NCBI GenBank assembly: GCA_015039465.1
Contig: MU130220.1
Coordinates: forward strand, 129,483 to 178,795
Direction: 5' to 3'
DNA: 49,313 nt
From: Phlegmacium glaucopus
Taxonomy: Eukaryota; Basidiomycota; Agaricomycetes; Agaricales; Cortinariaceae
In this document: positions 33,973-45,057 of the stretch, piece after piece
How positions within the stretch are numbered: the stretch's first letter is position 1
Layout of the letters: each line of letters starts with the position of its first letter
Program-made: the position numbers and the translations under genes
The notes under the pieces: generated by a model
Database searches by the model: none
The model's input: only the letters and a program-made list of their open reading frames with translations
Told to the model about the DNA's origin: nothing

Positions 33973-35039
33973 CTAAACTTCAATATCCCCCGACGATAGT
34001 GGCAGAGGTTCGAAGCGTATAGCTGATACAGCGGGCTCACTTCTCGAAGGTTGCGCTTTGATGGTTACGGATCTCCCCCGGGCAACCCGATAAACGATGA
34101 GAAGTGGAGATAGGACCTATATGAATTGAGTGAGTTTCTTTATTACTTGACCGCAAAGTCCGAGAAACCTGCGAAGGCTTACATATATATGGACCAACAG
34201 TTGCAGTGGAAGATATGATGCGTCAACTTGCTGAAAGGCAAGAATGATGTAGATCAAGCTGAAGACGATAATGAGCGCCGAAGATTCAACACAGATAATA
34301 ACGACCATCGTGTAGGGACTATTACGTTCCAATCCAATTGCCTTCTGCATGTATATTTCAAAATAGAGGATTCTTAGAGTAATCAGGACGGCAGTGAAGA
34401 TGTTGAGAATGACTGTGACCCCGGTCACAGTGTAAGTCATTCCGAATAGGATATTGAGAAAGCCGGAGCCTTGATAGATAAAAAGTCAATGAAGAAAGGC
34501 CACATGATGTAACGACTCATACCAAGTGAAAAAAATCCCATAAGGACGAGAACAGTGATCAAAGCTATTCGACGTCGCGAGACCCCCTCATATAGGATCG
34601 CACATCGCCAGAGCTATGTAGCGCACAGGAAAATATAAACAGTCAAGACGCCTTCCATATAGATCTTGTGAAATTTGCTTACCATAAACCCATCGGCACC
34701 CCAGTTAGCGAATGTAGTACACATCGAATCCACAAATCCAATTTTATAGAAGACAAGTGGATTGAGCCCAGGGTCCCTATGGAAAATGTTCTGTGTGAGG
34801 GCGATAGTCGTTATGATTATGTACACGGTGCTGATCGCGACCATGAATGTAACGTATACCAGCAAAAAGTTCCGCATCCTTCGAGAGATGTTTTGCGAAG
34901 TCGTCAGGAGGAGAGGAACGTAAGAGAGGCTGAGAGACAGTATGCCTCCATATATCATTGCCGAAATGATGACGCCTATCATTATCATCTGTGGTTCAGG
35001 ACTAAGTTCCCAGATGAATTCGATATTACTGTTGTCCAT
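33973..35039 (-). CDS. 7-TM array gene D, four exons
   Basis: Exons 35039-34683, 34613-34523, 34469-34183, 34116-33973 sum to 879 nt (292 aa), phases agree. Start is MDNSNIEFIWELSPEPQMIM; exon 2 is one codon shorter than in A-C. Exon 1 and exon 3 are closest to gene H (shared NIEF, EPQMIMI, TVYIIITTIALTQNIF). TM6 CVESSALIIVFSLIYIIL is conserved. Intact. Confidence 0.86.
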
Positions 35040-35101
35040 GAAGGAGAGACTTTTTTGGAGAGCAAACGTGAGTCGGGAACAGAACGACCAGATACCAGAG
35101 C

Positions 35102-35108
35102 TTATATG
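35102..35108 (-). promoter_or_regulatory. TATA-like box of gene D (variant)
   Basis: Reads CATATAA on the minus strand where the other copies have TATATAA; position and flanks are conserved. Confidence 0.55.
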
Positions 35109-36290
35109 CGCACCACTAGTAAGGTAATACTCCGGTCCATCAGTAGCCATCAGTCGAGAAGCCCCTCTTCCACCATAGAACTTCTTCCAAATGGTGACAG
35201 TACATTAGCCATCTTAATTCTATTTTGAAAGCTTGGGTATCTTGCAGACTAGTTGGAGGATGTGGATGTGTGGACGGGTGGAAGGGTGCAAGGTCAACGA
35301 GGCAGCAACGTGAGTCAGTGAGCTCCACGATCAGTCACACTTGTAACGATTTTGTTCTCGTCGTTGGACGCAGGCGAGCGACTCGAGACGAGCGACTCGG
35401 AACGAGTGCAGTGTGCAGAGTTTCTGCAATCACAAGATAACGGGTCACGGTCATGTAACGTTCCTTCGCACCGCATCAAGATACTTATATTCGACAACGT
35501 TCATAATCTTATTTAACTTTCTTCCGCCCACCCACCCGCTACCTTGTGACCTCCTGCTCATTAGTCTTTAAGGGAAGTTAAGGTGGCCAGTCTATTATGA
35601 TCTATCCATCAGGGTGCAATTGACAGTAACTAAACTGTCATGGAGTACCCAGAGACAAGAGTTTACAATTCTAAGCTGAGTATTCAGACTAATGAGCAGA
35701 GGTGAGATTATGGATATTCCGTAGTCAGCTCATCCCCGGTTTGAAAGTTTGGAATGCGAGGGATATGTGTTAGTTTTGGATTTTGAAGAACGGTATCCCC
35801 ACATTCCATCCAGTCGAGTCCGATCCCAACTCAGTTAGCCTGTTTACCTAGACTAGATTTGTAAAATTATTGTTCCTAACATCAAACAACTATTGTCCTT
35901 AGCATTACACAATCAACGAGCATTTTGTGGGACAATTGACGATTGATCTCAGTTAAAACAATTTCTTATCTTTATTCTTCTTATCATTAAAGATTTTTAT
36001 TCGATCCCGATCATTTTGGGGTGTATACTCTTCAAAGCTTCATGTACATGGCTTGTGCCAACGCGTGACGATTTTGAAGAGATAAACTCATTCAGCACCT
36101 GTTCGGTCAACCCCAAATCTCCCCAACCAGCTCTCTGCCCAGAAGGCCCTGGACCGTAATGAACTCCATTGGTCGCGCTCTTCAAGATACAATTGGGACG
36201 CATGACATCCTCTAGCCGAATCCCTAAAATGATTTGTGGTGGAATGATCCAGACGTTCGACAGTTCCGAGCCACTTCTGCATTAGTATTT
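35109..36290. other. Array linker, D to E
   Basis: Holds the upstream block (GGGTATCTTGCAGACTAGTT at 35235), AT-rich DNA, and the best preserved downstream block (35997-36260). Its minus-strand frame (MRPNCILKSATNGVHYGPGP) stays open for 68 codons. Confidence 0.6.
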
Positions 36291-37370
36291 CTAAACTTCA
36301 ATATTTCCCGATGACAGTGGCGGCGGTTCGAAGCGTATAGCTGATACAGCGGGCTCACTTCTCGAAGGTTGCTCTCTGATGGTTACGCCCCTCCCCCGGG
36401 TGACCTGATAAATGATGAGAAGTGGAGATAGGACCTATATGAGTTTTCAATGAGTTTCTTTATTGCTTGACCACAAACGCCGGGAAACCTGAGAAGGCTT
36501 ACATATATATGGACTAACAGTTGTAGTGGAAGATATGATGCATCAACTAACCTGACATGCCGATTCTGCCGAAAGGCGAGAATGAGGTAGATCAAGCTGA
36601 AGACGATAATGAGCGCCGAAGATTCAACGCAGATAATCACGACCATCGTGTAGGGACTATTACGTTCCACTCCAGTTGCCTTTCGCATGTATCCTTCAAA
36701 AGATAGAATTCGTAAAGTAATCAGGGTGGCAGTGAAGATATTGAGAATGATTGTGACCCCGGTCACGGTGAGAGTCGTTCCTTCTATGATATTGAGAATG
36801 CCGCAGGCTTGATAAGTAAAAATGGTCAATGAAGAAAGGCGACATGACACAACGACTCATACCAAATGAAAATAATGCCAAAAGGACGAGGACAGCGATC
36901 AAAGCTATTCGACGATGTTGCGGCAGTGAGACTCCCTCATATAGCATCACACATCGCCAGAGCTATGTAGCACACAGGGAAGATAAACACTCAAGACGGT
37001 TTTCCCCATAGATCTTTTGAAATTTGCTCACCATAAACCCATCAGCACCCCAATTAGCGAGTGTAGTACATGTCAAATCCACAATTCTAATTTGAAGGAA
37101 TAAGCGTAGATTGGGCCCGTCCTTACGGAAAATGTTCTGTGTGAGGGCGACTGTCGTTGTGCTTAGGTACAGTGTACTGATCGCGACCATGAACATAGTG
37201 TATACCAGCAAAAAGTTCCGTATCCTTCGAGAGATGTTTTGCGAAGTGGTCAGGAGGAGAGGAACGTAAGAGATGCTGAGAGAAAGTATGGCTCCATATA
37301 TCACAGCAGAAATGATGACGCCTATCATCCATAGTTCAGTAGTATTGAAGTTAGGCGGTGGTGGTGACAT
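36291..37370 (-). CDS. 7-TM array gene E, four exons
   Basis: Exons 37370-37032, 36962-36863, 36807-36503, 36434-36291 sum to 888 nt (295 aa), phases agree. It begins MSPPPPNFNTTELWMIG, and its exon 1 is close to A/B (TLYLSTTTVALTQNIF, FRKDGPN). Exon 2 is two codons longer (VSLPQHRR). Intron 1 has a GTGAGC donor instead of GTAAGC. Intact. Confidence 0.87.
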
Positions 37371-37437
37371 TGTACACAAAGGAGAGATTTTTGGAGAATA
37401 AACGTGAGTCAAGAACAGAACAGCAAGGTACTAGAGC

Positions 37438-37444
37438 TTATATA
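37438..37444 (-). promoter_or_regulatory. TATA-like box of gene E
   Basis: TATATAA on the minus strand about 70 nt upstream of the ATG, in the conserved GGTGCGTATATAAGC context. Confidence 0.7.
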
Positions 37445-38474
37445 CGCACCACTCTTAGCGTAATGCTTGGATCCATCAGTCGATCAGTCCAAAATTACAG
37501 TTGACAGATGCGAAACAACAATAAGTATTCTCATGCTGAGAGAAGGAACTCTTCACCCAAATAGTGACAGAGCAGTAGCCATTTTAGTTCTATTTGGAAA
37601 GCTTGGGTATCTTGCAGACTAGTTGGAGGGTGTGGATGAGTGGACGGGCGGATGAGTGCAAGGTCAACGAGGTGGCAGTCCTCCTTCGAATGGGAAAGTG
37701 ATTACATGATAGTACATGATACTGATCTGATATTCCACTGACAAACTTTAATTCTTTCAATCTAAAGCCAACCCTGCAAAGCCGAAGATCAGCAGACGCT
37801 GAATAAAGACACATTTGGAAGGTGATAACTACACAAGATGCTTGCAGTCATAAAAGGGCTCCAGTCTGATAAATTATTTGCGAATGCGAGTCCATCCCGT
37901 TTATTCAATAAGCCATGATGCATGAACCCATGCCTTCGGCACGGATTCAATATTCAGGGCTTGTCCCGTTTATTCAATCCCGATCATGTTGGCGTATGTT
38001 GGCCTTGTTAGATATCCCAGAACCAGTAGCGAAAATGAGATTGATTAATTACTGTTACTGTATTAGTATAATGACGACCAACTCTTCAAAGCTTCAAGCC
38101 TGGCCTGCATGGATATGGGCAGATCTGATATTAGAGATATCTTCAGGGACGCGTGACCAACTCAAAACCCCCTCAACCTTTTCTTCTCTGTTCAAATCGT
38201 AACACAGAGCGTCCCTATGAACTTCATTGGTCACGCTCTTCAAAGTACAATTGGGACGTGTGGAATCCCTAAATTGATTTGTGACGCGCGACTGAAGAGT
38301 AGGATGTAATTATACAGCTTGGGTTCTACAAAAGTTTCCAGATTCTCCACCAGCATTTAACTGGTGACGCTGTACCATTTGTTAGTGCTCGTATCCCTGT
38401 GATACCAACCGTCATCGTGAGTGGCGGGACGATCCAGAGGTTCGACAGTTTGAGCCACGTCTGCAGTAGTATTT
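37445..38474. other. Array linker, E to F
   Basis: Upstream block of E near 37605 and downstream block of F from about 37985 (GTTGGCCTTGTTAGATATCC). No intact gene. Confidence 0.55.
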
Positions 38475-39393
38475 CTAAACTTCAATATTTCCCGACGATA
38501 GTGGCAGTGGTTCGAAGCGTATAGCTGATAAAGCGGGCCCACTTTCCGAAGGTTGCTCTCTGATGGTTACGGACCTCCCCTGGGCAACCCGATAAATGAT
38601 GAGAAGTGGAGATAGGACCTATATATGAATTTTAAATGAGTTTCTTTATTGCTTGACCACGAAGTCCGAGAAAGCTTACATATACATGAACCAACAGTAG
38701 TTGCATTAGAAGATATACCAAGGCGGAAATTTGCTGAAAGTAAAGAATGATGTAGGTCAAGCTGAAGACGATAATCAGCGCCGAAGATTCAATGCAGATA
38801 ATAACGACTGTCATGTAGGGACTATTACGTTCCACTCCCATTGCCCCCCGCACGTATCTTTCAAAATATACAATGCGTAAAGTAATCAGGATGGCAGTGA
38901 AGATGTTGAGAATGACTGTGACTCCGGTCAGGATGAAAGTCATGGTGAACATGAAACTGAGAACGCCGGAGGCTTGATAAATAAAATATAACAAAAAGTC
39001 AATGAAGAAAGACCACATGATGCAAGGACTCATACCGAGTGACGATAACCCTAAAACGACGAGAACAGCGATCAAAGCTATTCGACGACGTCGCGAGACT
39101 CCCCCATATAGCATCGCACACCGCCAGAGCTATGTAGCGCACATGAAAAGATAAACAGTCAAGACGCCTTCCTCATATATCTTTTGGAATTTGCTTACCA
39201 TAAACCCATCAGCACCCCAATTAGCGAGTATAGTACATATCCAATCCACGAGTCCATTTGGAGAGAAGAATGGATCGTGGTAAACGAGTACATAGGGACC
39301 CACGGTACACAGGTACAAACAAGGCTACAAATGACCAACCAGGATTTACTGATGTAGATAGCCTCGCTTGGCTGGTGACGTTAGGTACTGGCA
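38475..39393 (-). pseudogene. 7-TM array copy F, exon 1 broken
   Basis: Exons 2-4 are recognisable and open: exon 2 from 39129, then VTGVTVILNIFTAIL-type exon 3 and the usual tail ending at 38475. Exon 1 has lost most of TM1 and TM2. An ATG start (MPVPNVTSQARL, 39393) is soon followed, in another frame, by the exon's last part (WICTILANWGADGFM). The product would lack two membrane segments, so this is a pseudogene. Confidence 0.8.
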
Positions 39394-40014
39394 TTGCAAA
39401 AGGAGGGTAAAATTTGTGGAGAACGAACCAAGAACGAACGCAACTGAGAAACTGTTTGACAAACAAGTTGAAATAATGGAACGGCAAGCACCAGCCCTAT
39501 GTACTAAGTAGTAGTACTATTAGTACTAGGTAGGTATAGCTTCTAGTAAGAAGTACTCGGATCCAATCCAAATTACAAGTGATTTTTCCCCTTTGTGCAG
39601 GAGAGAATACGTCCTTTGAAGATAAGGTATGGTTATAACGGGCGAATGTGAATTATCATTAAAGATTTTTATTCGATCCCGATCATTTTGGGGTATGTAA
39701 AGTTGGCGTTTTTAGATATCCCAGACCCAGTACGAAATTGAGATTGATTAAATATGTATACTCTTCAAAGCTTCATGTACATGGCTTGTGCCAACGCGTG
39801 ACGATTTTGAAGAGATAAACTCATTCAGCACCTGTTCGGTCAACCCAAAACCTCCCCAACCAGCTCTCTGCTCAGAAGGCCCTGGATCGTAATGAACTTC
39901 ATTGGTCGCGCTCTTCAAAATACAATTGGGACGCATGACATCCTCTAGCCGAATCCCTAAAATGATTTGTGGTGGAATGATCCAGACGTTCGACAGTTCC
40001 GAGCCACTTCTGCA
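39394..40014. other. Array linker upstream of F
   Basis: Contains the CTAGTA tract and, from 39660, the downstream block of the next array gene (H) on the minus strand. Together with 39029-39393 it is repeated exactly, as far as compared, at 45986-46971. Confidence 0.7.
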
Positions 40015-40923
40015 AAAACGACCATATGCAATGTAAGTACCAGCGCTAGTCGTGGCACATGTATTAGTATTGCTGATAGCGGGAGTGTGTCTTGTAAAAG
40101 ATATTCCTGGGACCCGTCTTAGGTGAATAGAAGAAATTTTAACCTTAACACCTAAGTTACACATGATGTGAGCGATTAACCCCACGACTACCCAAATACC
40201 ATTCGTTTAAAGTTTTCTAGGTACACCTTCCGCAGAACTGACAAATAGAAAAGGACACGCGATGTATCGAGACCGCTACACGTTACGATATACTACCTTA
40301 GAGCGCTGCAGCAGCTTATCGAAACTAGTGACAAGAGCAGGAATACCCTAATAGCAGTGAACCATACTCAGCAACGTAGTACACCGGAAAGAAGTAACTG
40401 AAAAATAAATAGTTCGGAGGCCGTAAGAGTTATAGGATAAGCCTTACTGAATGTGGCACTGGCCCCAGTGTCAGTGAGAGTTGTAGAAGTGACGGTAGGA
40501 CTAATGAAATTCTTAAGATATAAAACTTTCTATGTACGCCTTCCGTTAACCTCTCCTTGCATTATCAGGGATGTGCTACCAGTAATAATAGACGCAACTT
40601 AGAAGTCGCGAGTAATAGCAGAAGTCGAACTAGATGTAGTAAGAAAGGAAAGCCGTTCAAATGCGTAGTATAGAAGGTTACGTTGACAACCAGGTATATA
40701 TACATTCGGAAACGTCCAAAGAGCCTGAAACGCCAGTTCGTTATTTCTCTGAGTAAGTTTTGAGTATATCCAGGATAGAGGTGAAGAGTAGTAAATAGCC
40801 CAGCGGGCCCCCTCCAGGCATTGGTAGTCTCTCGTTGGAAGCTCTTCACTCGGGCGACATAGTCGATACGCGAAGCTTGACGACGGTGACAGTAGCCCTT
40901 TATAACTTCAAATCTTTATGATT
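40015..40923. other. Mirror-image tail: reversed copy of 46972-47880
   Basis: Read right to left without complementing, this 909-bp stretch spells 46972-47880 (paired positions sum to 87895), identical over long stretches. The differences I found number four (for example near 40420, 40473 and 40615). It directly follows the 986-bp duplicated segment and ends at the 25-A run. Its open frames are meaningless and should not be annotated; true forward sequence is that of gene H exons. Confidence 0.92.
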
Positions 40924-40948
40924 AAAAAAAAAAAAAAAAAAAAAAAAA
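40924..40948. other. 25-A run: probable assembly-gap placeholder
   Basis: Exactly 25 A between the mirror-image tail and a Ty3 gag frame that breaks off at the run. The run adds artificial Phe codons to the minus-strand gag frame. Confidence 0.8.
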
Positions 40949-41665
40949 CTGAATCTGGGCATTCAGGCCTCTTCGGAATTTTACTACGATAGTTTTTGGA
41001 TCAGTGTATCCAGAATCCGTGATTAGGTCTTGGAACTCATCCACATATTCTTCCAAAGACCGTGTTTTCTGGAAATATCCAGTTGACTCTAGTTGGTTGA
41101 TGGCAACCAAGTCCGCATTTGCGGGACAGAACTCCTTTTTGAAGTCGTCTCGGAAATCAGACCAATCCAGGAACCGGGTTGACTCAGGGTTTTCCGTTTC
41201 CCATCGGAAAAACCTGGCTGCCCACTTTGATGCTCTTCCGGATTTCATGTAGGACATGGCCCAGATGATTTTTGTTTGCTCGTCTGAGAATTCGTCGGAA
41301 CAGAGCCGGATGTACGTTTGGCAGGAGTGAAGGAATGCTGTTCCTTTGGATCGTTCTCCATCAAACTCCGTTGGGAATGCCGGCCTTGCAGAGCGCATCC
41401 GGGGTATGTTTTCAGTTTGAGGGGGAACCTCTTGTTGTGGTACAGGTGATTGTACATTCGGAACGAGTCAATGGATTGTCTCCATGATTTGGTCGAATCT
41501 GTTTTGGTATTCGATGTCCCGAGCTCGCAATAGGACGACTTCTCTTTCCAGCTGGGCGGTGCGTTCATCGTCCATGGCTGATAGGAAGGAGCCGCTCGGA
41601 GATGCGTGCTGTGAAGACAAGGAGGGAGCCACGGCCTGGGAGTGTACGGAGTCTGATTGGCCCAA
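40949..41665 (-). pseudogene. Ty3 gag, partial, with one in-frame stop
   Basis: Minus-strand gag of the Ty3 element. The N-terminal part includes MDDERTAQLEREVVLLRARD (a heptad-like helix). One in-frame TGA (41468-41470) follows, then the conserved capsid region (FDGERSKGTAFLHSCQTYIRL-like core, WAMSYMKSGRASKWA, FLDWSDFRDDF). The frame is cut by the A-run at its C-terminal side. The TGA could be a C-to-T change in CGA. Either ATG at 41665 or 41575 may be the start. Confidence 0.8.
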
Positions 41666-41741
41666 ATCGGGGGCTGTAAATCGGACTATTGTTCCACTGT
41701 GCGGACCGGACTCGGTCCGTTAAAGGAAGATCCTTTCCTAA

Positions 41742-42154
41742 TGTTAGGGCAACTGCGACGCTGACTTAGTCAAGCTAGCAGGGGATCCAAAGTTAATAAT
41801 ATTTCAGAAGAGATATCTACAAGTGACTTACCTAGCAGGGGATCCAAAGAGGAAAGGATGGGGATCCCTGCTAGGCTGGGGGTGTTTAAGTACTAATATG
41901 GACATAACGGAGATATAAAATAAATAAAGGAATGATACGATAATAATTAATTAATTAAATAAGAAGTGGTGCGATATGAAAAATAGAAATAAAAGACGGA
42001 GTGAATCGGAGGACCGGAGTCGGAGCGGAACTACGGGATTCCGGAGTCAACCGGTGACGGAAGCGGAGTTGGACGGAAGGTCGGAGGTCATCGGAAAGGT
42101 GGGGTGTATGATTCTAGAGTTGAGGTTTGGGTTAAAGTCGGGTGTCCCCTAACA
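41742..42154 (-). mobile_element. Ty3 5' LTR (413 bp) with target duplication
   Basis: TGTTAGGG...CCCTAACA, same length as the LTR at 25604-26016 and differing at three positions that I found (about 0.7%), so the insertion is young. It is followed by GTAAG (42155-42159), the same 5 bases that precede the other LTR. Thus both LTRs belong to one insertion, although 15.7 kb of mostly unrelated sequence separates them here. Confidence 0.88.
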
Positions 42155-42190
42155 GTAAGGGGGCCGCGAGCGTACCAGACATTCATAACA
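42155..42190. mobile_element. Right end of the split LTR started at 25200
   Basis: Ends CATTCATAACA, pairing with TGTTATGG at 25200, and is followed by GTGAG as at 25195-25199. Confidence 0.72.
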
Positions 42191-42709
42191 GTGAGGTGGT
42201 GTGGCTCATTGTAACTTAAGAAAAATGAAAGAAAAAAACCCCAAGGGTTGTTGTCATCATTATAGTACACAAATAGTGTATTAAAACAAGGAACTTACTA
42301 AAAGAAACTTCCCCAAGTGGAGAGTTGTTGACGTTGTTGGTGTTGTTGGGAGTTGTTGGCGTTGTTGCTGTCCCTACTAAGTGTATCACTATGTGGTTGA
42401 GAGCAATCACATTTTTGGAACTCCAACTCCCAAAGGATCGGGTGATTCAGGGTCCGGTGCCTAAACACTTATAGATTATAATTAGTATAAAATTCATTCT
42501 CCACAGATAATTTAGAAAAAAAATACGGTCAGAAAGTTTGGTTTGAACCGGTTTGAACCTGGTTCTCAAAATCTTAGAAAACTAAGAACCGAGAACTGAA
42601 CAGACAGCCCAAAATCCTTGGACTGAACTGAACTGAACCTGAACCGATGGTTTGGTTCTTTCAGTTCTCAGTTCTTGCGCCAGTTTGGAACCAAACTTTG
42701 GCATCACTA
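42191..42709. mobile_element. Second hAT element, right part
   Basis: Continues the hAT interior interrupted at 25199: CATCGTGACGTAGTGAG joins smoothly to GTGGTGTGGCTCATTG, as in the intact parallel at about 24553. It ends with GGTTC-rich subterminal repeats and TTTGGCATCACTA at 42709. It inserted into a Ty3 chromodomain coding sequence, whose GGAATGGG resumes at 42710. Confidence 0.78.
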
Positions 42710-42948
42710 GGAATGGGTTGTTGAAGAAATCCTTGACAGCAAGGTTATGAACAGGAAGTTTCAATACCTCGTGAAATGGCAAGGTTTTGGGATTGAACAT
42801 AACACTTGGGAGCCTCAGGAAAATGTACACGCCCCCAGACTAGTTGTAGAATTCCATAGGAAGAACCCTGGAGCCCCTAGGCACATCAGGATGGCCAAAT
42901 TCAAACAGTTTCCTTTTGTGCTGGGACGTCACCTATGGGGGGGATGGA
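42710..42948 (+). pseudogene. Chromodomain fragment of another Ty3 element
   Basis: Frame starting at the hAT boundary (EWVVEEILDSKV) with a chromodomain core (FQYLVKWQGFGIEHNTWEP) and the shared FEQFPF/FKQFPF, PGRHL/LGRHL end. It is followed by a polypurine tract (GGGGGGGATGGA) and a diverged LTR start TGTTAGGGGACACCC at 42949. Opposite strand to the 26-kb copy and clearly diverged from it. Confidence 0.8.
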
Positions 42949-43319
42949 TGTTAGGGGACACCCAATTTCAAACCAAACCTCAACCTCAGGACTATACATT
43001 CCACCTCACCAACAAACTCCATCATTCCATCCAACTCCAACTCCATCACTTGTTTACTCTGCAACTCCATAACTCTGACCAACTCCAACCCTCTCACACA
43101 CATATCATGTGACACAGCATCAACAAACTTCTCTACTACCTGATAATAAACATATACCCCAACACTACCCTATGGCACAGCAGCTGCTTACACCCATACA
43201 ACATCGCCACACTCATTTCATTGACTGCAGCAAGCTCCAAATAAAATTACACACCACCCCACCAAGAAAAAACAGACCAAAAAGCCAGCCAGTATAGTTA
43301 GAATGTATAGTCAAAGACC
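42949..43319 (+). mobile_element. Diverged 3' LTR fragment
   Basis: The first 60 bases resemble the minus-strand reading of the Ty3 LTRs; similarity then fades and no CCCTAACA end was found. Short open frames here are C/A-rich low complexity. Confidence 0.5.
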
Positions 43320-43705
43320 GAGAGGCGGAATCACATTATATACGGTTATAGTCCGAGCAGCGGAGTGAGCTCATGGCTGGGATATGTCTGTCATAGACAG
43401 GTGAGCTGATGCCCCCTACCAAGGCAGTCGGGTGACTGGACTCACCAGTCGGAACTGGCTACCATCTCAAAAATCGGTCGGAGCTGAATGGGCAGCCAAA
43501 ACATATTGTGTGCAATTGGGTCAGAACCAGATTGATAGCCAGCCATAAAACAGCTGGCTTAGCATTGAATTGGCCACCCAAAAATATTTTGTGCTTACCA
43601 GGTCCCGAATGATTAGCCAGCCACAATCGGGTCAGACCCGAATTATGAAAGCCAGAAAATATTCTGGGCCTACCCGGTCCAATTCAAATATTGTTGGCCT
43701 ACCGG
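43320..43705. repeat. Degenerate GGTCAGAACC satellite, left part
   Basis: Loose repeats of 50-60 bp built on GGTCAGAACCGAATTGGTAG, GCCAGCC and AAAATATTCTGGGCCTACC-like pieces. The array continues after the LTR insertion at 45058. Confidence 0.65.
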
Positions 43706-45057
43706 TGATGTAACTGCACAGAGGTTGTTGAGAAAAGGTGTATTTTCAAGATTATAAAATCTCTACTCAAAACAATCACTCAATCAATACTTTATACAAT
43801 CTTAATAATGCAAGTTGGGTTTTCTAGAAAGTATAACCTTTCCAATATTTTGAATTCACTTCAACTAAACACACACAACAACAATAATAATTTGGATCAA
43901 TTAAAGGATGATCAAACTTGTAAAGTGGTTTTGCAATTTATGGCTTGCACCAACAATCAGTAGAAGAATTCCTAAGACTTCTCTGATTGATTTACAATTT
44001 GTGTACACAGAAGTCCAAGACTTTGTTACAACTTCAACACAATTGCATACACAAGAAGACTCAAACTTCTGCTATGACTTTAACACAATTGCATACACAA
44101 GAAGCCCTCTTGCTTCTGCTATGACTTTAACACAACAACAACTTTTACAACAATTCAACAATTATTGCAACAAGTCAAACAACTCTGAGAAACTGATTTA
44201 TTTTCAAGTCCACTACTCAAAGACAAGTGTTCTTGCTCAATGTCTAAGACAGTGAGCTGTACTAGGTTGCAAATGAGGGGGGGAAAGAAAGAATCCAATT
44301 TTCTGACTATTTACAAACCCTGGGAGGTATTTTATACATTTGAGATACTTAAAAATAGATAATGTCCAAAAATAGATATACTGGTTCCTGGTACCCTTAC
44401 TTTGGTTCTGGCACCATGTGCACTCATTGTTCCTGGAAACATAGGGGTTGTTCTATTTTTAGCCCCATGTTCCTAATTTTAGGTAGTTTCCACCCCTCTT
44501 GGTGGGAACTGTGCCTATTGTGCCTGGAAACAATCTTTATGATTGTTCAGCACTCCCCCTATCCTTAATCATCATGATTCCCACACAATCACATGGTTCC
44601 ACTATCTTGGTTATTCTGCTTCCACTGTTGCTAGGGCACCAACTTCCCCTGAATATTTATTAATAATATTCTGTTGCTCCACAATCACACCCCATGACAT
44701 TTGCTAACCCAATATTGTTTATTTAACTTTTCCTGTGCCAAGTCTATAAGGATATTCATGGATTTATTGGTTTTAATCCAGACATGCAATTTGTAGTGTA
44801 ACAAATGATAGTCTATTGACCACACTTATTAACTATATGCATTTAACTCACACAGTAATAGGTCTAATCAGCAGTTGTAGGGTAAACAACTCTGATTCCC
44901 TTGTCTATTATCAGTTGTATTAACCAGTTATTGGTGCATTAATTAATATTTATGCTGAAATAATAGATAAAAATTGCAAAAACCATGCTTATGCAGATTT
45001 AAATCATATCAACTAACAAGATAGAGTCATATCCTCCTGCAGATTTAAATCATATCA
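43706..45057. mobile_element. Solo-LTR-like insertion (1,352 bp) with CCGG duplication
   Basis: Starts TGATGTAACTGCACAGAGG and ends AAATCATATCA (TG...CA, TGAT/ATCA inverted ends). CCGG precedes (43702-43705) and follows (45058-45061) it; ACCGG is shared if the last A is counted. It cleanly interrupts the satellite. The interior holds repeated pieces (CACAATTGCATACACAAGAAG twice) and no integrase or RT frame, so solo LTR or a non-autonomous LTR element. Confidence 0.65.

Noticed and set aside
39221..39487. 88-codon frame repeated at 46178-46444
   Set aside because: It crosses the damaged exon 1 and promoter of copy F in mixed frames; the second occurrence is the contig overlap.
39748..40185. 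145-codon minus-strand frame extending the downstream block
   Set aside because: Its N-terminal part lies in the mirror-image tail (from 40015) and is not real sequence; only the part below 40015 has parallels in other units.
40922..41398. Gag protein ending in a run of phenylalanines
   Set aside because: The Phe residues come from the 25-A run read on the minus strand; that run looks like a gap placeholder.
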